The position numbers and the translations under genes were made by a program. Of a stretch of DNA of 64,000 bases, positions 7,869 through 17,840 are shown one piece after another (positions within the stretch are counted from its first letter, which is position 1; the number at the start of each line of letters is the position of its first letter). The stretch comes from Clostridium tunisiense TJ (lineage in GTDB: Bacteria > Bacillota > Clostridia > Clostridiales > Clostridiaceae), in the NCBI RefSeq assembly GCF_000300195.1, contig NZ_AMQH01000002.1:310001-374000 (forward strand), read 5' to 3'. The notes beneath the pieces are model-generated. The model searched no databases. It saw nothing but the letters and a program-made list of their open reading frames with translations, and had not been told where the DNA came from.

Positions 7869-10310
7869 TTATGCTAAAGGTTTAAAGGTTTTTAACCTCA
7901 ATGCATTTAATAATACTGACACTGAGCTAAAACTCATAGCAAGAGCCGCAATCATTGGATTTAAAAGTGGTCCTCCAAAGGCATATAATATTCCCATAGC
8001 CACTGGTATTCCTAAAGTATTATATCCAAAAGCCCAAAATAGATTTTGTTTAATGTTTGAAATTGTTTTTTTACTTAATTGAATAGCTGTTGGTACATCC
8101 ATTAAATCACTTCTCATTAATACTATATCTGCCGACTCCATAGCAACATCCGTACCAGATCCAATAGCAATTCCAATATCTGCTTGAGCAAGAGCTGGAG
8201 CATCATTAATTCCATCTCCAACCATAGCTACCTTCTTACCCTGACCTTGAAGTTTTTTAACTTCATTTGCCTTATCCTGTGGTAACACTTCAGAGATTGC
8301 TACATCTATTCCTACTTGTTTTGCAATAGCATCAGCTGTTCTCTTATTATCTCCCGTAAGCATAGCAACTTCAATGCCCATGGAATGTAGTTTTTCAATA
8401 GCCTTTTTACTACTTTCCTTCACCGTATCTGCCACTGCAACAATTCCTTTAAGCTCCTTGTCAATAGCTACGTACATTGGTGTTTTACCCTCTGTAGCTA
8501 ATCTGTTCGACTCTTCTTCTAAAACTTCAATAGAAATCTCACTTTCCACCATTAACTTTTTATTACCAAGTAAAATCTTCTTGCCATCAATGGTAACTTC
8601 GATCCCTTTACCAGCGATAGCTTTAAAATCAGTAGTTTTCTTAAAGTCCATGCCACTCTCTTCTGCATGTTTAACTATAGCTTCACCAAGAGGGTGCTCT
8701 GAACCCTTCTCTGCACTAGCAGTAATCTGAAGCAATTCTTCCTTTGATATATTATTTACAATTATATCTGTTACTTTTGGTTTTCCTTCAGTTATAGTGC
8801 CAGTTTTATCAAATACAACAGTTTTAATTTTATGAGCAGTTTCCAAGGCTTCTCCACTCTTAATTAAAACTCCATACTCTGCTCCCTTTCCTGTTCCTAC
8901 CATTATAGCTGTAGGAGTTGCAAGACCAAGAGCACAAGGACAAGCAATTACTAATACAGAAATAAAGATTGTTAATACAAACACTGCAGTTTCTCCAACA
9001 ATTAACCAAGCCAAGGCCGAAAGAATAGCAATAGTAATAACTGTAGGTACAAAGTATCCTGAAATTATATCTGCTAGCTTTGCAATTGGAGCCTTTGATC
9101 CTTGAGCATCTTCTACTAATTTTATTATTTGTGCAAGAGCAGTATCCTTGCCAACCTTAGTAGCTTTATACCTTATAGAACCATTTTTGTTAATGCTAGC
9201 TCCAATAACCTTTGATCCAACAGTCTTTTCAACAGGTATACTTTCCCCTGTAAGCATAGATTCATCAATAGAAGTACTTCCCTCTACTACCTCACCATCT
9301 ACAGGCAACTTCTCACCAGGCTTTACAAGAATTACATCTCCAACTTCTACATCATCTATAGAAATAACAGTTTCTTTTCCTTCTTTAATTATAGTAGCAG
9401 TCTTTGGTGCAAGGCCCATAAGCTTTTTTATAGCCTCAGAGGTTTTACCCTTAGTTACTGACTCTAAATATTTACCTAGAGTAATTAAAGTTAAAATAGT
9501 AGCTCCTGACTCAAAGTATAACTCATAAGCATAATCAACATTGCCATTTAAAATTTGATATATAGCAAATAATCCAAATAAAAAGGCAGCCCAAGTTCCG
9601 ATAGAAATTAAAGAATCCATATTAGGGCTTCTCATTATTAAGGATTTGAATCCCACTATAAAAAACTTCCATCCCGCTATCATTACAGGTATAACTAAAA
9701 TTAATTGAGAAATTGCAAAATTAATAGGATTTCTCATTGGATCAAAAAACTCTGGTAACATATACCCTAACATATGTGCCATAGATATATAAAGAAGAGG
9801 TAGTGTAAACACTGCAGAAATTAAAAATCTATTCCATAAGTTTTTAATTTCCCTTTCCTTATTCTCCTTATCTTTATCTACTGATGTCTCTTCCTCACTA
9901 GCCTTATATCCAGCCTTTACAATAGCAGCTTTAATATCTGAAACTCTAAGTTTCGAAGGTTCATAAGCTACAGTTAGCTTCTCTGTTGCAAGATTTACAT
10001 TCCCTTCAACTACTCCATCTAACTTTCTTACAGCTGATTCCACAGCCTTTGCACAAGAGGCTCAAGTCATCCCCCCAACTTTAATGGTTGCTGTAGTAGT
10101 TTCTACCACTGCCTTATACCCCGCCTTACCTATAGCTGAAGCAATTACCTCTAAATTTGTTTTATCTTCCTCAAAGGTTACTGTAAGCTTTTCTGTTGCT
10201 AGATTTACACTTGCTTCATTAACCCCTTCTACTTTTTTAGAGGCACGCTCTACAGCTTTTGCACAGGCTGCACAAGTCATGCCCTGTATTTTCAACACTT
10301 TAGTTGTCAA
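7869..10310 (-). CDS. copA: Copper-translocating P-type ATPase CopA, interrupted by an in-frame TGA (possible selenocysteine)
   Basis: Read through the TGA at 10062-10064 this is an 813-residue P1B-type Cu+ exporter. HMA1 has GMTCAAC, HMA2 has GMT-TGA-ASC, then come eight membrane spans with the CPC ion site (IACPCALG), the phosphorylation motif DKTGT, TGES, HP ([10 protein letters not shown]) and GDGINDAP. The TGA replaces the first Cys of the HMA2 CxxC. Downstream of it the frame is fully open and all catalytic motifs are intact. I start at the TTG at 10310, six bases after AAAGGAGAG. The open part after the TGA could also begin at a GTG at 10043 (724 residues) but no ribosome site precedes it. 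It probably shares a transcript with the lipoprotein gene upstream. Sec, nonsense mutation or sequencing error are all possible. Confidence 0.85.
10032..10064 (-). other. In-frame TGA in copA followed by a small SECIS-like hairpin
   Basis: TGA at 10062-10064 is in the position of a Cys codon. Fourteen bases later comes GGCTG, a six-base loop TGGAAT and CAGCT (10047-10032), a 5-bp stem including one G-U pair. A G in the second loop position about 20 bases after UGA fits the loose bacterial SECIS pattern. A competing stem GCCT/AGGC starts directly after the TGA. The evidence is weak to moderate. Confidence 0.4.
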
Positions 10311-10453
10311 ATTAAACTCTCCTTTCAATGAACAACTACCGCTTCAAACCTTTAGTTTAATGGGTAACCTTTCGCTGTCCATTACTTAATTTTTAAACAT
10401 TACTACCTATTGTTAAATACCTTAACTTCTATTATATATAAAATCTTTTATCC

Positions 10454-11134
10454 TTATAACTTAAACTCTTTTGTTAAAGTGTTACTATCCTTATTATATT
10501 TCCATCCCTCTTTGGAAATTTTACCAACATCAAGCCCCGCCTGGATTAAAGGTTCTGCTTTTATTGTAAAAATAATATCTGAAGGATTTTGTCCTAGCTC
10601 TTCTGTCCAATGAACCTTATAGCCATCTCCTAAATTCAACACATAATTTTTTGCAGCTGAATCATAACTCACTGGGACCTGATCAAATTTTAATAATCTT
10701 TTAAAGGCATCCTCTGCGCCGTTAGAATTTTGTTTTTTATCACTTAAATCATAGGGTCTCACTAATAAATTAGGAGTTTCCATGCCACCTTCACTAGCTG
10801 CTGGTTTAAATACAAGCTCTTTAGCATCAATTTTATTCACATCTACTCCTGCTTTTGTGAAAGTGTCTGCCGGAATAACCATAGCAAAGTCTATTTCATT
10901 TGCTGCAGTATCTTTGGTCCATTCAAACTTTTCTCCAGAAGAAAGCTTAAGTCCCCAATGAGATAGTTCCGCATGAAAGCCTACATCTTTTTTATTTTCT
11001 TTAATTATGTTTACATAGGCTTCTGATGCTTTAGCCTTAGTTTCATCTACACTACCTTTGTTACCACAACCAGTTATAGTAACACCAATTCCTAAAATAA
11101 TCGTACTTATTATAAGTGCTTTGTTTTTTAACAT
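10454..11134 (-). CDS. Putative copper-associated lipoprotein with two repeated domains
   Basis: I do not recognise a named family. The 226-residue protein has a lipoprotein signal peptide with lipobox ITGC (Cys23), so it should be anchored outside the membrane. The mature part contains two related segments of about 75 residues (about 50-120 and 147-215), each with a WT[KE]-E/D box, a [IV]xxA[ED]xxxxAG[VL]DVxKI stretch and a Gly/Lys-rich turn, suggesting an internal duplication. It is the first gene before copA. A CsoR-like operator lies 25 bases upstream of its start, so a role in copper stress is inferred from context only. Confidence 0.7.
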   Translation of the reverse strand: MLKNKALIISTIILGIGVTITGCGNKGSVDETKAKASEAYVNIIKENKKDVGFHAELSHWGLKLSSGEKFEWTKDTAANEIDFAMVIPADTFTKAGVDVNKIDAKELVFKPAASEGGMETPNLLVRPYDLSDKKQNSNGAEDAFKRLLKFDQVPVSYDSAAKNYVLNLGDGYKVHWTEELGQNPSDIIFTIKAEPLIQAGLDVGKISKEGWKYNKDSNTLTKEFKL

Positions 11135-11158
11135 ATCAATATCCTCCCTTTATTTCCC

Positions 11159-11177
11159 TACCCCCTTGGGGGGTATC
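11159..11177 (-). promoter_or_regulatory. CsoR-type copper operator
   Basis: TACCCCC-TT-GGGGGGTA is a near-perfect palindrome matching the TACCCC/GGGGTA core bound by CsoR-family repressors. It lies just upstream of the ribosome site of the lipoprotein gene, so derepression by Cu+ of lipoprotein and copA is likely. No csoR gene is in the window. Confidence 0.7.
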
Positions 11178-11591
11178 TTTAAAAATAGATTATCATTTAT
11201 TTGTGAATTTTTTATGGAAGAAGCAATGTAATAAAAATATTTTTCTCCTTACTTATATAAGTTGCAGTATTATTGCTAAATTATTCATTACCTTAAAGAA
11301 TTTTTTATAACGAAGAATTGAAATATAAAATTATACCTTCTTAAAGTTTCCTATTTCATTTTGCATACATAAAATCTACACAAGTCTTCTATATAATTTA
11401 TTTAAATAAAGATAAATTTATTTGGACTTATAGGAATCCAAATTTAAGACTTAGCTTATACACGGAACCCACTGGGGTTCCTCTAAGACCTTTTGAGGAT
11501 GAATAAGCTAATTTTTGACTAAGGAGCCCTATAGTGCCATAAAAATAACTGATTAGTTATTTTTACTTCATTAATTTAAGGGGGGAGAATT
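11178..11591. other. Divergent intergenic region, lipoprotein gene / HMA-cupredoxin gene
   Basis: There is no gene here. It contains a hairpin GGAACCC/GGGTTCC at 11464-11481, different from the CsoR box. The TTG start at 11592 is preceded by GGGGGGAG. I found no second CsoR-like palindrome. Confidence 0.4.
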
Positions 11592-13430
11592 TTGTCAATA
11601 AAAACTATAAATATTAAGGTAGGAAATATGGTCTGTACTTCCTGCGAAGCCTTAATCACAGATGGAATCAAAGAATTATCAGGAGTTTTAGAAGTTAAAG
11701 CCAGCTACAGGAAGTCTTCTGTATTTGTTAAGTTTGATGATTCAATGTGTTCTTATGCTAAAATATGTTCTGCCATTGAAAAGGCTGGTTATTCTATTGA
11801 AACTGAATTAACAAAAGATATTAAATCAAAAGATAAATCTTCAGAATACCTATCAATCATCGGGGTTATTTTAATTGCTTTTATAATCATAAGGCTTAGT
11901 CAAAACTCAGGAGCTTTTGATATGAGTTCTAAATTAGGTGAAAACACAACTTACTTCATGTTATTTGTTGTAGGGCTACTCACCTCACTCCATTGCGTAG
12001 GAATGTGTGGAGGTATAATGATGTCTCAAAGCATAACCACCATTGCTAAGAGTAAAGCTGCCGCTCTGAAACCTTCTTTATTATATAACTTAGGTAGAGT
12101 TGTTTCCTACACTATTTTAGGTGGTATAGTTGGAGCTTTAGGCTCTGTATTTTCTCTAACTCTAACTACTCAAGCCTCTATTGCAATAATAGCTGGTATC
12201 TTTATGGTTATTATGGGCTTTAATATGGCTGGTTTTTCTACCTTCAGGGGGCTTACACTTAAACTACCTTGGTCAAGGTGCAATAATAAAAAGAATAGTT
12301 CTACTCCTTTTGTAGTAGGCTTACTTAACGGTTTCATGCCCTGTGGTCCCCTTCAAACCATGCAACTTTATGCTCTAGCAACTGGAAGTGCTGTTAAAGG
12401 TGCACTATCTATGTTTATATTTGCTGTAGGAACTGTTCCTCTAATGCTTGGTTTTGGATTAATGGCCAACTTAATGAATGGAAATAACACAAAAAAATTA
12501 ATGAAGCTTAGCGGAATAATAGTAGTTGTGCTTGGAATTATTATGTCTAATCGTGGGCTTACACTTTTAGGAATAAACCTTTCACCTATGGCTCTTCTAA
12601 GTTCAAAAACTACTTCAGCTAATGTGCAAATTACAGAGGAAAATAAGGCTAAGTTATCTAACGGAGTTCAAGAAATCCGAATAACTGCTGATGCTAGAGG
12701 CTACAATCCTAGTGTAGTATTTGTTCAAAAGGGAGTTCCAACAAAACTTATAGTTGAAGGAAAAACCATAACCTCTTGTAACAATGAAATTGTAATTCCA
12801 TCCATGAATAAAAGACAAAAACTATCTAAAGGAGAAACTGTTATTGAGTTTACTCCAGGTAATGAAGATATAAATTATAGCTGTTGGATGGGGATGTTAA
12901 GAGGTTTAATAAAAGTTGTTGATAATTTAGACAATATAAGTCAGTCTGATATATCTGAGGCTCAAAACTCCGCACCCGCTTCTGGTGCTGGTGGTTGCTG
13001 TGGTGGTGTTGGCGATGCAGCAGCAGTTGAAGAGCCTACTATTTACGGTGAAAAAATTTCTCAAGTCCCAACAGAAAGGCTTATTAAAAAAGCTAACATC
13101 ACAGGAAACACTCAAAACTTAACTATTACAGGTTCTGGAATAGATTTTGAACCACTAATAGTAGTTTTAAACAAAGGCATTAACGCAAAGCTCAATTTTG
13201 ATTTAAGCAAAATGTCTGCTCCTGATGGTGAATATATTATTTTAGATATTAGCTATAATAAAGTGGATTCCTTCACAATAACTAACTCTAAAGGACAATT
13301 TGAAAAACTATATGAAAACCCTGGAACCTACTTAGTTTTAAATAAGGATCAAACTGTACTTTCTTTCGAAATAGTTGATGATATAAATACTGTGGACTTA
13401 GATAAACTTAGAAGTGAATATATCTACTAA
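11592..13430 (+). CDS. HMA / UreH-like (TauE/SafE-type) / cupredoxin fusion membrane protein
   Basis: The 612-residue protein starts at TTG behind AAGGGGGGAG. Its domains in order are: an HMA metal-binding domain (1-70, VCTSC at 14-18); one membrane span (about 85-102); a six-helix UreH/SafE-type domain (about 120-335) carrying the LHCVGMCGG motif and NGFMPCGPLQ; a cupredoxin-like domain (about 350-445) with TSCNNEIVIPSMN and YSCWMGM; a Cys/Gly linker (GAGGCCGG); and a second degenerate cupredoxin-like domain (about 500-595). The family resembles copper/silver handling or metal-export proteins of anaerobes. Function and direction of transport are not known. Its position opposite the CsoR-controlled copper genes supports a copper role. 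Confidence 0.85.
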   Translation: MSIKTINIKVGNMVCTSCEALITDGIKELSGVLEVKASYRKSSVFVKFDDSMCSYAKICSAIEKAGYSIETELTKDIKSKDKSSEYLSIIGVILIAFIIIRLSQNSGAFDMSSKLGENTTYFMLFVVGLLTSLHCVGMCGGIMMSQSITTIAKSKAAALKPSLLYNLGRVVSYTILGGIVGALGSVFSLTLTTQASIAIIAGIFMVIMGFNMAGFSTFRGLTLKLPWSRCNNKKNSSTPFVVGLLNGFMPCGPLQTMQLYALATGSAVKGALSMFIFAVGTVPLMLGFGLMANLMNGNNTKKLMKLSGIIVVVLGIIMSNRGLTLLGINLSPMALLSSKTTSANVQITEENKAKLSNGVQEIRITADARGYNPSVVFVQKGVPTKLIVEGKTITSCNNEIVIPSMNKRQKLSKGETVIEFTPGNEDINYSCWMGMLRGLIKVVDNLDNISQSDISEAQNSAPASGAGGCCGGVGDAAAVEEPTIYGEKISQVPTERLIKKANITGNTQNLTITGSGIDFEPLIVVLNKGINAKLNFDLSKMSAPDGEYIILDISYNKVDSFTITNSKGQFEKLYENPGTYLVLNKDQTVLSFEIVDDINTVDLDKLRSEYIY

Positions 13431-13496
13431 CCTTATATTTATTTATCAAAGACTTTCAGGATGAAAATTCATCTTATTCCTCTTCAAGGGTCTTAA

Positions 13497-13552
13497 GGGA
13501 AACAAGGTAAGAGGAATGTATAAACTAAATCTTGATTTTGTTTCCCTCTATA
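13497..13552 (+). repeat. Dispersed intergenic hairpin repeat, copy C
   Basis: The left arm GGGAAACAAGGT and right arm GATTTTGTTTCCCTCTATA have the same layout as the other copies. Confidence 0.5.
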
Positions 13553-13559
13553 ACTATGA

Positions 13560-13595
13560 AAAAACACTGTGAGCGAAAATCATCACAGTGTTTTT
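13560..13595. terminator. Bidirectional intrinsic terminator
   Basis: A 13-bp stem AAAAACACTGTGA / TCACAGTGTTTTT with a 10-base loop lies between the convergent HMA-cupredoxin gene and rho. Confidence 0.9.
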
Positions 13596-13665
13596 TATTT
13601 CAATTATAGATTTTATATATTGACTTAAAGATGAACCCTTATTTGTTTTTTCACAAAAGCTTAAA

Positions 13666-13716
13666 GGAACTAAAGTAGTTCCTTATGCAAGTTAAAAACA
13701 ACTTTAGTTCCCTATA
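13666..13716 (+). repeat. Dispersed intergenic hairpin repeat, copy D
   Basis: GGAACTAAAGT pairs with ACTTTAGTTCCC, followed by TATA. It lies just beyond the rho stop codon and could serve as its 3' hairpin. Confidence 0.5.
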
Positions 13717-13729
13717 AAATTTAATTACT

Positions 13730-15232
13730 TTATTTAAGTAGTTCCGGGCTCTTACTTAGAATCTCAAAGAACTCCTTATTAGTTCTAGTTTTTGACAGTA
13801 CATTTAATAACTTTTCTGTTACTGCAGCGGTATTACCTTCATTATACATAAGTTTTCTTATGTTATAAGTAACCTCTAACTCTGTCTTGTTAAGTAACAA
13901 ATCTTCTCTACGAGTTCCAGATTTATAGATATCTATAGCTGGGAATATTCTTCTTTCTTGAAGAATTCTATCAAGATGTACCTCCATATTACCAGTACCT
14001 TTAAACTCCTCAAATATCATATCATCCATTCTACTTCCTGTTTCTACTAATGCAGTAGCAAGAATTGTTAAACTTCCACCCTCTTCTACGTTTCTAGCTG
14101 CCCCAAAAAACTTTTTAGGCATAAGTAAGGCACCAGTATCCAATCCTCCTGATAAAGTTCTTCCAGTTCTAGTAATGGTTAAGTTATAAGCCCTTGCAAG
14201 TCTTGTTATACTATCTAGTAATATAACTACATCTTGGCCTTGCTCTACACATCTTTTAGCTCTTTCTAAAACCATGTAGGCAACTTTAGCATGATGTTCT
14301 GGCTCTTCATCAAAAGTAGAATAAATAACATCTCCATCTATGGACCTTTGCATATCAGTAACTTCTTCTGGTCTTTCATCGATTAAAAGCACAATTAACT
14401 TAACCTCTGGATTATTCTTAGTTATGCTTTGTGCAATTTTCTTTAAAATACTAGTTTTACCTGCTTTAGGTGGTGCTACAATAACACCTCTTTGTCCCTT
14501 TCCAATAGGAGAAATAATATCCATAAGCCTTGAAGATAAGTCTTCAGGACTAGTTTCAAGCTTTATCTTATCCTCTGGATATATAGGAGTTAATTTTTCA
14601 AAGGGTACTCTTCTTATGGCCTTCTCAGGATTTTCTCCATTAACCTTTTCCACATATAAAAGAGCTTTATACTTCTCTCCCTCTTTAGGAATTCTAACCT
14701 TACCTTGAACCTCATCCCCAACCTTCAAATTAAATCTTCTAATTTGGGATAAAGAAACATAAATATCATCATCACCACTTAAATAATTATTGCTTCTTAA
14801 AAGTCCAAAATTGTTATTATCACTAATTTCTAGAACTCCTTTTCCAGAGTTTGACTCATTAATTAGTACCTTTAACTTTTCTCTTCTCTCCTCAAAGCTT
14901 TCTTCTTTTTCTTCTGGATTACCAGCGTCATCAAATTCTTCTTCTTGATTAACTATATCATCATTTTTCTGATTATCACTAGAACCATTACTAAAATTCT
15001 CTTCTTTATAATCCTTGTCCTTATTCTCCTCCTCAACTTCTTTAGAGCTGATTTTAGGACTAATTTTCTCTCTTAAAATTACCCCAGACTTTTCAATAGC
15101 TGCTGGAGAAATTCTTCTTATTTCTTCAATAAGCTCTGCTTTCTTAAACTTAGCAATATTTTTTATACCAAGATTCTTAGCAATCTCTTTTAGTTCACTA
15201 AGATTCATACTATCTAACTCTTTATTAGTCAA
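13730..15232 (-). CDS. rho: Transcription termination factor Rho
   Basis: Rho (500 residues) is the hexameric RNA-dependent ATPase that ends untranslated transcripts. It has an N-terminal Rho_N helix domain ([21 protein letters not shown]), then an acidic Glu/Asp/Asn-rich insertion of about 75 residues (about 60-135), a cold-shock-like RNA-binding domain, and the RecA core with Walker [23 protein letters not shown] and the Q-loop region. The start is the TTG at 15232: the upstream open stretch lacks a ribosome site, while GGAGGTG lies eight bases before this TTG. An intrinsically disordered insertion of this type is common in clostridial Rho proteins. Confidence 0.97.
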   Translation of the reverse strand: MTNKELDSMNLSELKEIAKNLGIKNIAKFKKAELIEEIRRISPAAIEKSGVILREKISPKISSKEVEEENKDKDYKEENFSNGSSDNQKNDDIVNQEEEFDDAGNPEEKEESFEERREKLKVLINESNSGKGVLEISDNNNFGLLRSNNYLSGDDDIYVSLSQIRRFNLKVGDEVQGKVRIPKEGEKYKALLYVEKVNGENPEKAIRRVPFEKLTPIYPEDKIKLETSPEDLSSRLMDIISPIGKGQRGVIVAPPKAGKTSILKKIAQSITKNNPEVKLIVLLIDERPEEVTDMQRSIDGDVIYSTFDEEPEHHAKVAYMVLERAKRCVEQGQDVVILLDSITRLARAYNLTITRTGRTLSGGLDTGALLMPKKFFGAARNVEEGGSLTILATALVETGSRMDDMIFEEFKGTGNMEVHLDRILQERRIFPAIDIYKSGTRREDLLLNKTELEVTYNIRKLMYNEGNTAAVTEKLLNVLSKTRTNKEFFEILSKSPELLK

Positions 15233-15774
15233 GTATATTACACCTCCGAATATCTCAAACACCACATAAAACTAATTATTTACTTATAGACTTTTGGGAA
15301 TTTATTTAAAATTGTATTTACAATTGGGAACTATTTAAAATGTGCATAAATAAATTATTACCATAATTTATTATATTAACCACTAATAATTATTTAAAAT
15401 GAAGAATTCACAAAAGAAAGTTAAAAAAACTAGAAGAAATTCTTAATTATTTTATATATACAAATATACACCAAATGAAAATAAAAAACTAGTAAGTTTT
15501 AATATTATTGTACTATCTTTCAATAATATATGGAATGCAATAAAGAGATTATATTAACCATAATCCTACTTTTGCATTCTCTTTCAAATAAGTTGTCTTT
15601 AATTTATTGAGTAATATAGAAATACTGTTGCAACTTATCTAGTAAAGCTTATCTAGCTAGAAGCTTCTATAGTCAATGATTAATTTATTCATCTTTGACT
15701 ATAGAAGCCTTAAGGAAACCAATGTAATTTCTATGTGCAAGTTTAGTCTTGAGTTTATTTCCCTATATATGCAT
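15233..15774. other. Intergenic region rho / sensor kinase, with hairpin and repeat copy E
   Basis: There is no gene here. A 14-bp perfect inverted repeat GCTTCTATAGTCAA (15663-15676) / TTGACTATAGAAGC (15695-15708) is followed at 15714-15766 by a copy of the GGAAACC...TTTCCCTATA repeat. The rest is plain AT-rich sequence that should contain the rho promoter. Confidence 0.5.
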
Positions 15775-17145
15775 CTACTTAGGTAAGCTAATAGTAAACT
15801 CAGACCCTTCATTTATTATGCTTTTTACTTCAACGTTTCCATGATGTGCTTCAACTATAGATTTAGTTATGGCAAGCCCAATTCCAGAGCCTCCAGTAGC
15901 TCTAGTTCTTGACTCATCAACCCTATAAAATCTTTCAAAAATAAAGGGCAAATGTTCTTTATCAATTCCTATCCCTGTATCTTTTATTTTTATAATTATC
16001 TTATCTTTTTCTTCACCAATACTTACATAAATATGCCCTCCTTGAAGAGTGTATTTTTCTCCGTTAGATAGAATATTAATTACAGCTTGGCTAAGCTTAT
16101 CCCTATCTCCTTGAAGAAAAACATCTTTACTTTCATAATGAAGAGTTATATCTTTATCGAGAAATTTCTTTTCAAAATTGCTCAATATATTAGAAATTAA
16201 ATTCCCTATATTAATATTACTTTTGTTAAGAACCACTTGTTCTTCATCGGTTTTAGCTAGGTTTTCTAGATCTCCTACTAGCCTGTATAATCTAGACACT
16301 TCTTCATTACAGCTTTGTAATCTTTCTTCCGTGGGTTCCCAAATACCATCTATCATACCTTCTAAATTTCCCTGCAGAGTAGTAAGTGGGGTTCTTAACT
16401 CGTGAGATATATCCTTTGTAAGAACCTTGCGAAGGTGTTCTTGCTTTCTTAAGGAGGAGGATAAATTATTTACCGCTTCCACAAGAGTATTCATTTCTGC
16501 AATGTTAGAATCATTACTTATCATATTGTAGTTTCCCTTTGAAATCATTGAGGTAGAAGTAACTACCTTAGAAATCATATTGCTCAACTTTGTAGAAATA
16601 AGCAGCCCAATAGCTATAGATAATATTAAGGCAAAAACAGCTACAAAAACCATGGCATTTCTCAAGCTATTTAAATATACTAAGTCATTATCCCTATAGT
16701 AAAAGGGCCCATAGTAACTTATATTCACTATGCCCTGCTTCTCATTATTTATAATAAGTTCAAAAGTTTTTGTGACATATTTTATGGGTGCATTAGAGTT
16801 TTTTCTAGTATTATTACTTACATTTTGCAATATATTTTGGCACATACCATGGTTAAACTCCATGGCGTCCCATACTACCTCATTATTATTGTCTACAACT
16901 TCAAGTATAAGCCCATTGTTCATAGCATCTATTCCTATATTCTCCATAGCATACAAGTTCCAACCATCACTCTTATATTGTTTCTCTATAGATTGAACAA
17001 TACCTTTAGTCTTATCCTCTATATTCTTTTGAATTAACTTCTTATAATTACTTTCTAATAAATTCATGGAGAGTACTCCAACTAAAATAATGCTTATTAA
17101 AGATACTATTACATTGGAGATTATTAATTTGCTTCTTAGCCTCAT
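15775..17145 (-). CDS. Two-component sensor histidine kinase
   Basis: The 456-residue HisKA/HATPase_c kinase has a first membrane span at about 8-30, an extracytoplasmic sensing domain (about 31-160), a second span (165-185), a HAMP domain (about 185-238), the H-box KDISHELRTPL with phospho-acceptor His248, and the N, G1 (KDTGIGID), F and G2 (GGSGIGL) boxes. It autophosphorylates and passes phosphate to the response regulator encoded immediately upstream in the same operon, with two bases between regulator stop and kinase start. The sensor domain shows no recognisable ligand motif, so the stimulus is unknown. Confidence 0.95.
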   Translation of the reverse strand: MRLRSKLIISNVIVSLISIILVGVLSMNLLESNYKKLIQKNIEDKTKGIVQSIEKQYKSDGWNLYAMENIGIDAMNNGLILEVVDNNNEVVWDAMEFNHGMCQNILQNVSNNTRKNSNAPIKYVTKTFELIINNEKQGIVNISYYGPFYYRDNDLVYLNSLRNAMVFVAVFALILSIAIGLLISTKLSNMISKVVTSTSMISKGNYNMISNDSNIAEMNTLVEAVNNLSSSLRKQEHLRKVLTKDISHELRTPLTTLQGNLEGMIDGIWEPTEERLQSCNEEVSRLYRLVGDLENLAKTDEEQVVLNKSNINIGNLISNILSNFEKKFLDKDITLHYESKDVFLQGDRDKLSQAVINILSNGEKYTLQGGHIYVSIGEEKDKIIIKIKDTGIGIDKEHLPFIFERFYRVDESRTRATGGSGIGLAITKSIVEAHHGNVEVKSIINEGSEFTISLPK

Positions 17146-17147
17146 AA

Positions 17148-17840
17148 CTATACTTCACCACCAAATTTATATCCAAATCCATGGACAGTCAAAATGTATA
17201 TAGGCTTTCTAGTGTTATCTTCTACTTTTTGCCTTAAATTTTTAATATGAGAATCAATAGTTCTATCAAAGCCTTCAAAATCATCTCCTAGCACATAGCT
17301 AATTAAATCCTCTCTACTAAATACTCTTTTAGGATTCTTAGCAAGAAGTGTCAACAACTTAAACTCTGTGGCAGTCAAACTTATTTGGTTGTCACCCTTT
17401 CTTACTTCTAAGTTGTTTAAATCTATAAAGAGTTCATTATTATAAGACAAAATATTCTCAGTTGAAAACTTGCTTTCATACCTTCTTATAAGTGCATTTA
17501 CTCTGGCTACCAGTTGCTTAGGACTAAAGGGCTTAGTAACATAATCATCACTGCCAATACTTAACCCATTAATAATACTTCCTTCATCCACTTTGGCAGT
17601 GAGCATGATGATTGGGATATCTGATTTTTTTCTAATAAGTTTACAAATCTCTTCTCCAGTGATATCTGGCAGCATTAAATCTAGTATTGCTAAAGAAAAC
17701 TCTTCCTCTGAAAAAACCTTCATTGCTTCCTTACCATTAGTAGCAGTAATAACCTCATAGCCTTCACGCTGTAAATAAGCCTTAACTATTTCTAAAATTT
17801 TAACTTCATCTTCTACAGCTAAAATTTTTATCTTCCTCAT
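17148..17840 (-). CDS. OmpR/PhoB-family response regulator
   Basis: The 230-residue regulator has a receiver domain (1-120) with the acidic pair D11/E12 region, phospho-acceptor Asp54 in LAILDLMLPD, Thr82 in MLTAK and Lys104 in TKPFSP, followed by a winged-helix DNA-binding domain (about 130-228, ending TVHGFGYKF). It is the first gene of a two-gene operon with the kinase at 15775. Targets are unknown; no direct-repeat operator was identified around it. Confidence 0.96.
   Translation of the reverse strand: MRKIKILAVEDEVKILEIVKAYLQREGYEVITATNGKEAMKVFSEEEFSLAILDLMLPDITGEEICKLIRKKSDIPIIMLTAKVDEGSIINGLSIGSDDYVTKPFSPKQLVARVNALIRRYESKFSTENILSYNNELFIDLNNLEVRKGDNQISLTATEFKLLTLLAKNPKRVFSREDLISYVLGDDFEGFDRTIDSHIKNLRQKVEDNTRKPIYILTVHGFGYKFGGEV

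Noticed and set aside
10062..10328. A separate 88-residue copper chaperone gene ending at the TGA
   Set aside because: Sequence on both sides of the TGA is one HMA2 domain in one frame and matches two-HMA CopA, so a single interrupted or recoded gene is the better reading.
11464..11481. GGAACCC/GGGTTCC palindrome as a second CsoR site for the HMA-cupredoxin gene
   Set aside because: It lacks the TACCCC/GGGGTA core, and its GGAACC arms look more like the dispersed repeats or a plain hairpin.
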